A stretch of 64,000 bases of DNA from Ferrimicrobium acidiphilum DSM 19497 (GTDB lineage Bacteria; Actinomycetota; Acidimicrobiia; Acidimicrobiales; Acidimicrobiaceae). The notes beneath the pieces were generated by a model, which did no database searches, was not told where the DNA came from, and saw only the letters and a list, made by a program, of their open reading frames with translations. Location of the stretch: the NCBI RefSeq assembly GCF_000949255.1, contig NZ_JXUW01000006.1:1-64000 (forward strand), given 5' to 3'. The translations under genes were made by a program, and so were the position numbers. Below are positions 7,955 through 16,469 of the stretch, in pieces (the first letter of the stretch is position 1; each line of letters starts with the position of its first letter).

Positions 7955-9115
7955 CTAGGTTGTTGGTAACCGGTACACGGTCTTGGCCGTCTCTCTTCCC
8001 ATCAGTGTCGCAAGCCGAAGGGCGGTATCGAGTGATAGGTAGTCGTCTTCGACCAGCAAGGTGAGATGGTCGGTAAGCGATCGCCGAAACTGGAGTGCAC
8101 CAAGGTAGTTGAGTTCAGCGAGGCCAAAGGCGTCGGAGGAGTAGAGAAGCTTTGCATACGGCGCTAGCTCCAGCGTCTCACTCAAAATCTCGCTAGCACG
8201 CGGCCCAACAAAATTGAGTGCGAGTCCTAGGTCCAAGTAGACGTTCGGGTAGTCATGGGCGAGGAGTGCAGCTTCGCGGTGATAGGGATAACAGTGGAGC
8301 AGACAGATCGGTGTCTCAAGTCGAAGCGCAAACTCAATCAAATTTTGAAGATGACCAGGATGTCCGGTGGCCAGACGCACGTCGGGGTCGCCGATGCCGA
8401 TATGAAACTGGACCGGCAAGCGGGTGATCTCGATCGCGGTAATGACGAGGTAGCTGATGACCGTCGGATCGGTAAGGCGAAGAGGCCGTTGTTGGAGCTG
8501 ATGACCAAGTGCGAAGAGCACCTCTGCACGCGATGGGTGGGTTCCAGCGAGATCGAGTCCACATCGATAGGCGGCGACCGACTTGAGACCAACGACGTTC
8601 GGATCAAGGTTTGCAAGCAGCTCTGGCCAGGCTTGCAGGAACTGTTCAGGTGAGTCGGTCGCAGCAAGCAGCTCCTCGGCTCGAGTCTCGATGCGGGCGA
8701 TCTCATGGACTCTCGCCGGGCTTAGCTTTGAGAGTTCCTCGAGATTGACAAGATCGTCGGGATGAAAACCGGTATCGACGAGAAGGTCGCTCACCCCTGC
8801 TGCGGCAAGCGACTTACTGATCAGATCACGGGGAGCGATCGATCGTCGCGCCTCTAAGTAGGCCTCCCTGGAGACAGGAGGATCTAGCCCCAACAACGGC
8901 CCAGCCCAGCGGAGGGTGGCGAGCCCAAGGTTGGAGTCAAAGGTTGTGGTGCGTGCCGCTCGCGCGTCGGGGGACTCGGTTAGATGGTCCTCGACCTGTT
9001 GATCTGTCAGTGGGGTGGAGAAGAGGCTATGGCAGTGGTGATCGATGAGTGCTAGCTCGTCGATGGCTGCGCTTAGCTCTTCGTGCTGAGAGTGGGGAGT
9101 TGGCAATGTCGTCAA
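7955..9115 (-). CDS. Amidohydrolase, FluG N-terminal type
   Basis: A 386-aa metal-dependent hydrolase of the amidohydrolase superfamily (TIM barrel). Visible features are the N-terminal metal motif in IDHHCH (residues 24-29), a GLKSV lysine, HIGIGDPD and LLHCYPYHREA histidine motifs on later strands, and the SSDAFGLAELNYLGA aspartate motif near the C-terminus. This pattern matches the hydrolase half of FluG-like proteins, where it is found fused or adjacent to a glutamine-synthetase-like domain; here the two are separate genes. It is the last gene of the minus-strand operon and overlaps the regulator by four bases (ATGA). It probably hydrolyses a gamma-glutamyl amide or related amide made by the ligase; the substrate is unknown. 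Confidence 0.83.
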   Translation of the reverse strand: MTTLPTPHSQHEELSAAIDELALIDHHCHSLFSTPLTDQQVEDHLTESPDARAARTTTFDSNLGLATLRWAGPLLGLDPPVSREAYLEARRSIAPRDLISKSLAAAGVSDLLVDTGFHPDDLVNLEELSKLSPARVHEIARIETRAEELLAATDSPEQFLQAWPELLANLDPNVVGLKSVAAYRCGLDLAGTHPSRAEVLFALGHQLQQRPLRLTDPTVISYLVITAIEITRLPVQFHIGIGDPDVRLATGHPGHLQNLIEFALRLETPICLLHCYPYHREAALLAHDYPNVYLDLGLALNFVGPRASEILSETLELAPYAKLLYSSDAFGLAELNYLGALQFRRSLTDHLTLLVEDDYLSLDTALRLATLMGRETAKTVYRLPTT

Positions 9116-9999
9116 CCCTGTCCGCGGTAGGAGCCGATGATGCGTTGGTCATCTTCGAGGATTTTGGCACTCAGCTTCTCGTACTTAGCCAGCCGATCAG
9201 CGGCCGGACCACCGAGACGCTTCGCTACCAGGGTGAGCAGTGCCTCGATGAGCGCAAATGATGGGGTCAAGGCATCGAAGACCCCTGACGTGCTGATCGC
9301 TGAGGTCAAGACGACATCGGCGTTCTTGGCTGCGGGCGAGAGGTAGGGGTCGGTGACGAGGAGTACGGTAGCACCTGCAGCCTTGGCGACCTCGACAAAG
9401 CGAATGGTATCGGGCTGGTAGCGGCGGTAGTCGAAGGCCACTACTACCGAGTGGTCATCGACGTCTAGGAGCAGGTTGATGCGCTCACCTGCTGAGGGGC
9501 GTGCTACTCGGACGTGGGGCCTGAGCACCTGCAGTGACCACGAAAGGTGTTGGGCGAGTACGTGTGATATCCGCCCGCCAATCGGGATGATCTCTCGGTT
9601 TAGGTCACAGAGATGCTGGAGAAACTGTTCGAGCTCGTTCGGGTTTACCGAGACAAAGCTTCTTGTGACTGCGTCAAGCAGCTCTGATTCGGAGCTGCCG
9701 AGCAGCGTGATTGGGGCGAGGTTATCGGATGGTCCAATGCGCTCAAGCGGAGAGGCGAGGCGGGTACTGATCTCGATCTGGAGCTGTTCACGCATCTGGG
9801 CGATGTTCTTGAAGCCAAGTTTTGCGACGAAGCGGACGATGGTAGGCGCACTCACGCCGGCAGCCTCGGCTATCGCCGGGATGCCGGCCAGTCCCGAGAC
9901 CGGGTAGTCCTCCAGAAGGAGTCTGGCGATCTTGCGCTCTGACTTGGTTAGCGAGTCGAGTTGGCCTCGGATGATCTCGGCGACGGTAGCCTCCATCAT
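9112..9999 (-). CDS. RpiR/MurR-family transcriptional regulator
   Basis: A 295-aa regulator read from the ATG at 9999. A longer reading to 10137 is rejected because it overlaps the upstream gene. The N-terminus carries an RpiR-type helix-turn-helix (LTKSERKIARLLLEDYP, then the recognition part APTIVRFVAKLGFKN, residues 15-65). A C-terminal SIS domain (about 130-260, with PIGGRISHVLAQHLSW and KAAGATVLLVTD) usually binds a phosphosugar or other effector. The start shares one base with the ligase stop (TAATG), and the end overlaps the amidohydrolase start, so it is the middle gene of a tight operon. It probably controls the operon and the divergent permease; the inverted repeat at 11384-11437 is the best operator candidate. 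Confidence 0.85.
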   Translation of the reverse strand: MMEATVAEIIRGQLDSLTKSERKIARLLLEDYPVSGLAGIPAIAEAAGVSAPTIVRFVAKLGFKNIAQMREQLQIEISTRLASPLERIGPSDNLAPITLLGSSESELLDAVTRSFVSVNPNELEQFLQHLCDLNREIIPIGGRISHVLAQHLSWSLQVLRPHVRVARPSAGERINLLLDVDDHSVVVAFDYRRYQPDTIRFVEVAKAAGATVLLVTDPYLSPAAKNADVVLTSAISTSGVFDALTPSFALIEALLTLVAKRLGGPAADRLAKYEKLSAKILEDDQRIIGSYRGQG

Positions 10000-11357
10000 T
10001 AGTAGACCCACCGCGTCTCGGCCACGATCTGTTCGGGAGAGGCGGAGGCAAAGTGTGCGAGTTCGGCCTTGCGTACCGCGATGAAGGCCTCTGCGAGCTC
10101 GGGACCCATCGCATCTAGCAGAGGAGCGAGTGTCCACAGCTTGGCGACCGACTCGTCGAGTGACTGAGGGAGGCGAACAGCATCAGCGATGCCGGCCGGA
10201 TCTGATGCCATCGGATCTGGTAACGGTGGTCCGCCATCCAGACTGGCGTAGAGTCCGGCGAGCAGTGCCCCTGCTACTAGGTATGGGTTGGCACTCTGAT
10301 CGAAGCACTTGATCTCTAGATTGGCGTTGTGGGCGCTAACGAGTTTGGACTCCGCTACCAGCCTGAGGGCGGCCTCGCGGTTCTCGATACCCCAGCATTG
10401 GAAGGCGCCAGCCCAGTGGCTCGGCACTAGTCGGAGATAGCTCGCAGGCGAGGGTGCGCCGATCGCAAGGAGTCCGGGGAGCCAGTCCAACAGAGTGGCG
10501 ATGGCGGCAGCACCGGTCTTAGTGAGTCCTCCTGGTCCGTCTCCACCTCCGAAGATCGGTAGGTTGTCCTTGGTCGCACTCATGTGAACATGACCGCCGT
10601 TGCCGACGCCATTCACCTCGGCGACGGGAGCGAATGAAGTTGAGAAGCCGAAGGCGCGACCAGTTGAACGGATGATCGTCTTGGCAAGCAGCAGCCGATC
10701 GACGGCAGCCAACGGAGCCAAGGCGGGGAGTGAGATCTCGAACTGACCGGGGGCATACTCAGGATGAAACTGTTCAACTAAGAGACCAGCCGACCTCAGG
10801 TTAACAAGCAGTGTACGCGAGTAGTCGGCGACATCGACGATCCGGGTGAGGCCATAGGCGGAGCCGTCGGTGGCCGGTACGAAGCTTCCATCGGTCGCCT
10901 TCGAGATCGCCCACTCGATCTCAAAGCCCATCTTTACGGTTACATCCTGTTCTCCTAAGCGAGCGAGCTGGCGACGCAGGAAGCCGCGGGAGCAGTTGGG
11001 GTGGGGCTTGAGGAGTTGATCGAACCGGTCTACTGCGCCAAGGGCCCAGCCGGGCATCGGGGGGATGAGAGCGAGTGAATCGAGATCGAGAAAGAGGCGG
11101 AGATCACCCATGGGACCACCGGAGAACCTCGATTGAGTGATCTCGTCGTTGAAGAGGAAGGCATCAAAGACTGGTGACATCCCGACGCCGGTGCGAAGTG
11201 CGGAGTCAAGACCCTCAACCGGAATCGCCTTGACGCGAGCTATGCCGGCGTTATCGACGTAAGTCAGCGCGATTGCATCGATCTCGTGCTTGTGTAGTCT
11301 CGCCTCGGCGGCGTGCAGCTTGCCTTCATCGAGCAATGGCGGCTGTCCTTCAGTCAT
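9999..11357 (-). CDS. Glutamine-synthetase-like ligase (PuuA/FluG C-terminal type)
   Basis: A 452-aa protein of the glutamine synthetase fold. Recognisable pieces: an N-terminal beta-grasp with VDNAGIARVKAIPVEG, a metal-binding region with GFEIEWAIS, the NGGHVHMS ATP/glutamate motif, YLRLVPSHWAG, the NREAALRL loop, and the metal-ligand helix FDQSANPYLVAGALLAGLYA. Genuine GlnA keeps the tighter motifs NGSGMHVH and NRSAAIRIP, so this is more likely a gamma-glutamyl-amine ligase of the PuuA/FluG class, which joins glutamate to an amine. The gene order ligase, RpiR regulator, amidohydrolase, with a divergent APC permease, fits uptake and gamma-glutamylation of an amine followed by hydrolysis. It is first in its operon. 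Confidence 0.82.
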   Translation of the reverse strand: MTEGQPPLLDEGKLHAAEARLHKHEIDAIALTYVDNAGIARVKAIPVEGLDSALRTGVGMSPVFDAFLFNDEITQSRFSGGPMGDLRLFLDLDSLALIPPMPGWALGAVDRFDQLLKPHPNCSRGFLRRQLARLGEQDVTVKMGFEIEWAISKATDGSFVPATDGSAYGLTRIVDVADYSRTLLVNLRSAGLLVEQFHPEYAPGQFEISLPALAPLAAVDRLLLAKTIIRSTGRAFGFSTSFAPVAEVNGVGNGGHVHMSATKDNLPIFGGGDGPGGLTKTGAAAIATLLDWLPGLLAIGAPSPASYLRLVPSHWAGAFQCWGIENREAALRLVAESKLVSAHNANLEIKCFDQSANPYLVAGALLAGLYASLDGGPPLPDPMASDPAGIADAVRLPQSLDESVAKLWTLAPLLDAMGPELAEAFIAVRKAELAHFASASPEQIVAETRWVY

Positions 11358-11383
11358 CGTCGGTCCCTTCTAGCTTCACCAGT

Positions 11384-11437
11384 CTAATGTTAACAAAAAT
11401 ACGTTATCTGAACCATCTGAATGTGCTAAAACATTAG
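11384..11437. promoter_or_regulatory. Inverted repeat in the divergent promoter region (candidate RpiR operator)
   Basis: Perfect 8-bp arms CTAATGTT (11384-11391) and AACATTAG (11430-11437), 38 bp apart, lie between the ligase operon and the permease. The left arm also overlaps the palindrome TGTTAACA. A -10-like TAGAAT at 11450 follows the right arm on the permease side, so a regulator bound here could affect both directions. Assignment to the RpiR protein is inference. Confidence 0.4.
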
Positions 11438-11521
11438 TGCGCGACGGTTTAGAATCGTCGCCTCTATCCTATTCAAGAACTAGATGGCGAGCAGATCGAG
11501 GAACGTGAGAAGGAGGGGTAT

Positions 11522-13039
11522 ATGGCAGCTCAGGGAGGTCCAAAACTCGCCAAGAGCCTATCGTTGTGGCAGGTAGTAGGGGTTTCGGTAGCACTGATGG
11601 CACCCTCAATGGCCGCGAACATCAACCCACAGGGTTCGGTCGGAACCGTCGGGCGAGCGGTGCCGCTTACCTTCGTGATTGCGCTAGTCGGAGTGCTCTT
11701 TATCGCCTATGTCTTTGCACGACTCACGCAGCGCTTCCATCATTCAGGCTCGGTCTACGGATTTGTCGGCGCCACCCTTGGGCCGCGGGCTGGGGTGATC
11801 GCCGGGTGGTCTTTGATGGGAACCTATATCTTCTACGGACTCCTGACCGCCATGGCCTCGGCGATCTTCTTGACTGCGCTGCTCCAGAGTCTGTCGATCT
11901 GGTCATCCCCTCCTGGATGGGCGCCGTTCTTGGTGGCAGCGATTGAGCTGGTAGGGGTATGGTACTTGGCTATCAGGCCGGCCAAGAATGGAACCCGCGT
12001 GCTGCTTGGAACGGAGCTGACCACCGTCGCTCTGATCGTGATTCTCTCGGTGATAGTGCTGATCAAGCTGATAGTTGGGCATGGTCCCGAGGGTCAGCAC
12101 TTTACGATGACAGTCTTTGAGCCCTCCCAGAGTGTTGGCTTCTCGGCGTTGTTCCTCGGCGTAGTCTTTGGTTTCCTCTCGTTCGCAGGGTTTGAGGCAT
12201 CAGCAACGCTCGGTGAGGAGTCCAAGCACCCGCGTCGTGATATCCCTCGAGCCATCGTAGGCACTGCTATCTTTGGTGGCATCTACTTCATCTTCGTGAC
12301 CGCCGTCGAGGTCATGGGATTTGGAACCAGCGCTCATCAACTCAGTACCTTCGCCAACTCTGGTTCACTCCTTGGAACACTCGGGTCGACCTATATTGCC
12401 TCCTGGCTTGGAAACGTGGTAACCCTCGGGACCGTTGTCTCCGCCTTCGGGTGTTCATTGGCCTCTACAGTAGGTGCCTCACGTCTTGCCTACTCACTAT
12501 CTCGAGACTCGTTTGGGGAGAAGGGTATCGGAATCGTTAACGCCAAGACTGGAACCCCGCTGCGCGCAACCACTCTCGTCGTCGGCGTGATCTTGCTGAT
12601 CTCGTGGATCTCAGCTCTCGCCTTTGGAGCTACAGCGTTCGATGAGTTTCTCTGGTTCGGAACCATCGGCACGCTGATCATCCTGTTTGCCTACCTGTTG
12701 GCGACTATCGGTGCTGTCGTGCTTCTCTTTTTCAAGGAACGTGGCTCCGTCTCCACTTGGGAGATCATCTTGCCGATTCTGGCCGGTGTCTTGATCGTCT
12801 ACACCCTCTATCGCAACGTGATCCCTTATCCAACCGGAGCCTCTGCCTGGTTCCCAATCGTCTCCGGTGGTTGGATCATCGTCGGTGTCGTGATCATCCT
12901 CTCCGCGCCTAAGCTCGCAGCCAAGGTTGGTAACCGATTGACTCAGGCGGAGGGGCTTAGCCTATCGGCATCAGCGGACACAGCTGAGGAGCGCGGCCAA
13001 CAGCGAGCGGAAGAGTCACCACCGGTTACGACTGACTGA
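11522..13039 (+). CDS. APC-family amino acid/amine permease
   Basis: A 505-aa integral membrane protein with about 12 hydrophobic segments and a hydrophilic C-terminal tail of roughly 45 residues. The N-terminal SLSLWQVVGVSVALMAPSMA with the following GSVGTVGRAVPL, and the later FLSFAGFEASATLGEESKHP helix, are typical of the amino acid-polyamine-organocation (APC) superfamily. The start is supported by the AAGGAGGGG ribosome site just upstream. It is divergent from the ligase/RpiR/amidohydrolase operon, with 164 bp between the starts, which suggests that it imports the substrate of that pathway. Substrate specificity cannot be read from the sequence. Confidence 0.88.
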   Translation: MAAQGGPKLAKSLSLWQVVGVSVALMAPSMAANINPQGSVGTVGRAVPLTFVIALVGVLFIAYVFARLTQRFHHSGSVYGFVGATLGPRAGVIAGWSLMGTYIFYGLLTAMASAIFLTALLQSLSIWSSPPGWAPFLVAAIELVGVWYLAIRPAKNGTRVLLGTELTTVALIVILSVIVLIKLIVGHGPEGQHFTMTVFEPSQSVGFSALFLGVVFGFLSFAGFEASATLGEESKHPRRDIPRAIVGTAIFGGIYFIFVTAVEVMGFGTSAHQLSTFANSGSLLGTLGSTYIASWLGNVVTLGTVVSAFGCSLASTVGASRLAYSLSRDSFGEKGIGIVNAKTGTPLRATTLVVGVILLISWISALAFGATAFDEFLWFGTIGTLIILFAYLLATIGAVVLLFFKERGSVSTWEIILPILAGVLIVYTLYRNVIPYPTGASAWFPIVSGGWIIVGVVIILSAPKLAAKVGNRLTQAEGLSLSASADTAEERGQQRAEESPPVTTD

Positions 13040-13689
13040 TCCCGTGGGTGAGTGAGCCGCATCTCTAGCTCAGGGAAGGATTCTTCGAGTTAATTGATTG
13101 ACGACCGTCCTTGAGCTTCTCGAGGTGCAGAGGAACACTACAGACTCTATGAGTTGGAGCTTTGTCCTGTCTATCGGTGCGCGATGCTGTGCGAACGTGG
13201 TCGGATGCGTTTGTGGGCATTGCACGTATGCGGCAGTGGGGAATTGCCGCGACGGTGGATAGCGCAGCTAGCGCGGACAGGCGTTCAATCGAATCTAGAT
13301 GGATTCCCAGAACTCGAAGAACCTGATGCCAGGGTCAGCAGCGACCTGGCTTGTCCGCTGAGGGATAACAGAGGAAGAGCCCTCCGACGTGGCCATGTCA
13401 GCTGGTTGCGACAACATCGATTAGCTCACTCCTATAGGTCGACCCATAGAGTGCGCGACAGACCTTGGTGCTGCCATCTCGAAAGCGACTGAATCGGCCG
13501 CGGGTATGGAGCTGAATTCCGTTCGTCGGACAGTGATTGTTCCGTTCGCTGAAATACTTGCCATCTCGTGTCAACGGCTTTAAACCTATAGTGCCAACGT
13601 ATTTACGAGAAGGGGTAGCAACCCTAACCTCTCAGAGCGAGAAGCAAAATACCCCTGTCGGTTTGCCGACAGGGGTATTTTGGAGGACT
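13040..13689. other. Intergenic stretch, no supported gene
   Basis: 650 bp between the permease and the first solute-binding protein. A 112-codon reading at 13154-13492 has no recognisable motif and an unlikely Cys/Arg/His-rich composition. Only the strong hairpin at 13645-13682 is supported. Confidence 0.5.
13645..13682 (-). terminator. Strong rho-independent terminator of the solute-binding protein gene
   Basis: A 17-bp perfect stem (13645-13661 with 13666-13682, core TACCCCTGTCGG) with a four-base loop lies 7 bp beyond the stop of the minus-strand gene that ends at 13690. The stem ends in AAAA/TTTT, so it can act in both directions. Confidence 0.85.
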
Positions 13690-15528
13690 CTACTTCGTAA
13701 AATACCAGGTCTCTGGGGCGAGATCGAGGAATGGATTTTGTGTCACCCCGTGGAGCTTGTTAGAGATCGCCGAGATACTATAGGCCGCTGATGGCTGGTA
13801 GATCACAGGAAGCGTCTTAGCCATGTAGTTCTGGTAGGAGTTCAGCGCTGCCTGAGCGTTGGCTGCAGTGTGAGTGGCAGCAATCAGCTGGTTCGCCTGG
13901 GTATTGGCATAGTTGCCAAATCCAGTGTGACCAGGACCTGAGCCGAACAACTCACCGCCGGTCGGGTAGTTGTCTGGGCTGTACTCCCATCCGCCACCCC
14001 AGTTGACCATATCCCACGAGCAGCTTGCCTGCGACGACGTGCAGTGGGGCTGGTCTGTGATGACCGTATTAAAGGGAGCGGCGGAGAGGTTGACAGTGAT
14101 GCCGACCTGTTTAGCGGCGGAGGCGAACGCGCCCATCTCCTGGGAGAGTGATGTGAGGCCAGAGGCATAGACCATGTTGAAGGTCAAGGTACGTCCCTTG
14201 GGCACGCCACTTCCGCACTCTGTCGCCGATGTGCCGGGACTCTCGCAGGTCATAATACCGTTCACAATCTTCCAACCATGAGAGGTAAGGAGGTTCTTCG
14301 CGGCAGCAATCGAGTATGGGTACTGGTTGGTCTTTGAGGTGGAGTTCGCGAACGGGTTGCTCGGTGCAAGTGGAACCGGCGAGTAGCTAGGAACCGCATA
14401 GCCGTCAAGGAAGTGCGTGATCCAGGCAGGCTGGTCGACTAGGTGCTCAAGCGCCTGCCGGAAGTAGAGTTGCCGGAAGACTGGGCCGTAGGTGGGGTTG
14501 TTGTAGTTGATTGGCCAGAAGTTAAAGCCCAGGTCGATCCAGGGTTGAATGCTGTATCCGAGCGATTCTACTGCAGGCTTTTGTGAGATGTCCTGCGTCG
14601 GAATGTAGCCATAGGTGACTGCGTTGTTACCCGCGCGAAGGACATTGAACTCTGCGGAAGCTGACGTGAACGGTAGCTCAACAAACTGCGCAAGCTTTGG
14701 CTTATCTGGACCCGAGTACTTGGAGTTCGGGACGAAGACAGCCTTGCCTGCGGTGGTGAAGCTCGATAGTTTCCAAGGTCCGTCAACGACTGACCAGATG
14801 GGACTGCTCGCGTAGGTTGACAGGTTCTTGGCCTGGGAGTTGAGGAATGAGTAGACAGCTGAAACTCCCGAGGCGGTGGTGTCGGGGAGGTTGGCCGCTG
14901 TCGGACTCGGAGCGGGTTGCGAGAGCGAGGTCCTATCCCACGCTATCGGGAACGGAGTAATCTGACTCAACTCGTTGTAGGTGAACCAGGTTGGGCTATA
15001 GGCCTTGTTGAGCTTGAACACCACGGTATTTGCGTTCACGGCGGTGGTCGATACGACGTTGTCCGGGAAGGCTCCTGGGACATAGGCTCCCCAGTTGGCC
15101 TTTTCGGCCTTGAGCAGGTTCATAAAGAAGACGACGTCACGAGCGGTGACTGGAGTCCCGTTAGACCATTCGTAGTGCTTGAGGGTCACTGTGACGGTAG
15201 TGTCACCATTGGAAAATACTGGCTTGTTTCCTATAGAGAGGTTATAGTTGATCGCCGCCTTATTGCCGATGCCGAAGTAGTAGAGCGGCCGATACATGAG
15301 AATCTGGAACTGAGCCAGGTTGTTGACCGAGAAGTTGCCGCTGGGTGTGAGCGGAAAGATGTAGTTCGGAGAGGCGCCAGGTCCCTCAGCGAAGTAGGCA
15401 GTGCCTCCCTTAATCGGCTGATTTGACGAGGTGGAGGTACCCGCACTTGAAGTGCTTGAGGATCCGCACGCTGCCAGCAATACGGCAGCAGTAGCTGCTA
15501 ATCCAACAAACTTAAGTGGACGACGCAT
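13690..15528 (-). CDS. Family 5 (peptide/Ni-type) ABC solute-binding lipoprotein
   Basis: A 612-aa lipoprotein. The start at 15528 is chosen because it gives a proper signal peptide (MRRPLKFVGLAATAAVLLAAC) with the lipobox LAAC, and a GAAAGG ribosome site lies upstream; a reading extending to 15594 is not needed. The body has the SBP_bac_5 pattern: LKHYEWSNGTPVTARDVVFF near residue 125, a central domain, and a C-terminal WYFTK. Such proteins capture oligopeptides, nickel or similar solutes outside the membrane. No permease or ATPase gene is adjacent, so its transporter partner must be encoded elsewhere. A close paralogue (16470-18312) is broken by a frameshift. The gene ends in a strong terminator. 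Confidence 0.88.
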   Translation of the reverse strand: MRRPLKFVGLAATAAVLLAACGSSSTSSAGTSTSSNQPIKGGTAYFAEGPGASPNYIFPLTPSGNFSVNNLAQFQILMYRPLYYFGIGNKAAINYNLSIGNKPVFSNGDTTVTVTLKHYEWSNGTPVTARDVVFFMNLLKAEKANWGAYVPGAFPDNVVSTTAVNANTVVFKLNKAYSPTWFTYNELSQITPFPIAWDRTSLSQPAPSPTAANLPDTTASGVSAVYSFLNSQAKNLSTYASSPIWSVVDGPWKLSSFTTAGKAVFVPNSKYSGPDKPKLAQFVELPFTSASAEFNVLRAGNNAVTYGYIPTQDISQKPAVESLGYSIQPWIDLGFNFWPINYNNPTYGPVFRQLYFRQALEHLVDQPAWITHFLDGYAVPSYSPVPLAPSNPFANSTSKTNQYPYSIAAAKNLLTSHGWKIVNGIMTCESPGTSATECGSGVPKGRTLTFNMVYASGLTSLSQEMGAFASAAKQVGITVNLSAAPFNTVITDQPHCTSSQASCSWDMVNWGGGWEYSPDNYPTGGELFGSGPGHTGFGNYANTQANQLIAATHTAANAQAALNSYQNYMAKTLPVIYQPSAAYSISAISNKLHGVTQNPFLDLAPETWYFTK

Positions 15529-15830
15529 AGTGGGATTAACCTTTCTGTGAATTTCATTGGAGCCTAATCGACGTACCCTGAGAACAAATCGCACTAAGTG
15601 GCGATTATGTTACCGAGTGCGAGTAGTTAAGAGGTGGACTCTTCCCGGCTCGCTGGAAGAGGGTCGAATGAACTATAGCGCTAAGCAAGAGGTTGCTCAT
15701 CTTCGAAAGTCAGAGCTACTGGTTGCCGATATGAAACGTAAGCGGTTGGAGTTCGGTGGTGCAAGGGGTAGAGGATTCCGAGAGTAGGAAGATTTTGTCG
15801 GATGGGTTCAAAGAGCGTCAACTAGGATTC

Positions 15831-16085
15831 TATGGAAGCAAACGCTCAACTGGTCCGTGGAGATACGCTGATCATGTCCCAGCTAGGACATGAGACCAGC
15901 TGACAAGTCAACTCTAAACCCACCATCTCGTCCAACACCGTTGCCCATCCATGGCTCTTCTGCCACCAGGCTCAAAACCAACCCTCGCCCTGGTTTGCCT
16001 ATGGTGGTCCATTCACCGAGAATCGCGGCGTAGGTGGCCCCTATGCCGTCAACGTTACCGTAGAGGCAAAGCCGGTGTGGACACG
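15831..16085 (+). pseudogene. Decayed sortase C-terminal fragment
   Basis: Reading the plus strand gives a recognisable copy of the last 80 codons of the intact sortase at 21036-21731. QLVRGDT matches QLVPGDQ, LGHET matches QGHET, then SNTVAHPWLF matches PNTVAHPWLF, and GGPYAVNVTVEAKPV matches GGSYADNVIVEAKPV. Several lesions are visible: an in-frame TGA replaces the TGG of ETIW, small indels scramble the stretch after HPWLF, and the codon of the catalytic cysteine (TCGGPF) reads Tyr (AYGGPF). No start and no N-terminal half are present. It cannot make an active sortase. Confidence 0.75.
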
Positions 16086-16287
16086 TGGAACTGTGGTGCG
16101 AGTATCGGATGTTGAGGTAGCGCTGATAGATACCGCTTACGCAGAAGTTGGCGGAGGGATCAGGCTCTCTACGTCATGGGGTGCTGGATAAAAGGTTCGC
16201 AACGTGATGAACCAACGCCCAATCTGGCTTGCTTTTGGGCCACATGCCTTCGGCTGAGTTCGCGAGCGACGCCGTTATGCGTTAGCA

Positions 16288-16318
16288 TTCCCGTCTACAA
16301 GACTGCCTTCGAGACTAT
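16288..16318 (-). pseudogene. Relic of the gpmA 3' end
   Basis: On the minus strand this spot reads IVSKAVL followed by TAG (stop at 16295-16297), nearly identical to the VISKTVL end of gpmA at 21935. It lies at the same spacing behind the sortase relic as gpmA lies behind the intact sortase. The rest of gpmA is absent. Confidence 0.55.
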
Positions 16319-16469
16319 GAGGTGACTGGATCCAAATCTAGCAAACCAGAAGCGGTAAAGTGGAGCAAGCGAGATCTAAGTCGATTCGATTGGAATCGGC
16401 AACAGGGAGCTATCACCGCCGGCGGAGGTGTCGTAACCTTGAATGACCGTAGCGCTCGTGGCTTTGCGC

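Larger units (their letters stand above)
15529..16469. other. Intergenic stretch holding a decayed duplicate of a sortase/gpmA junction
   Basis: 941 bp between the two solute-binding protein genes. Positions 15831 to about 16313 resemble 21475-21955 over their whole length, including non-coding parts, so the block looks like an old duplication (see the sortase relic and the gpmA relic). 15595-15810 and 16320-16469 show nothing recognisable. Confidence 0.6.

Noticed and set aside
8255-8653. 132-codon reading opposite the amidohydrolase
   Set aside because: Shadow of a gene with clear catalytic motifs on the other strand.
13154-13492. 112-codon reading between the permease and the binding protein
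   Set aside because: No family pattern, no ribosome site, unusual composition.
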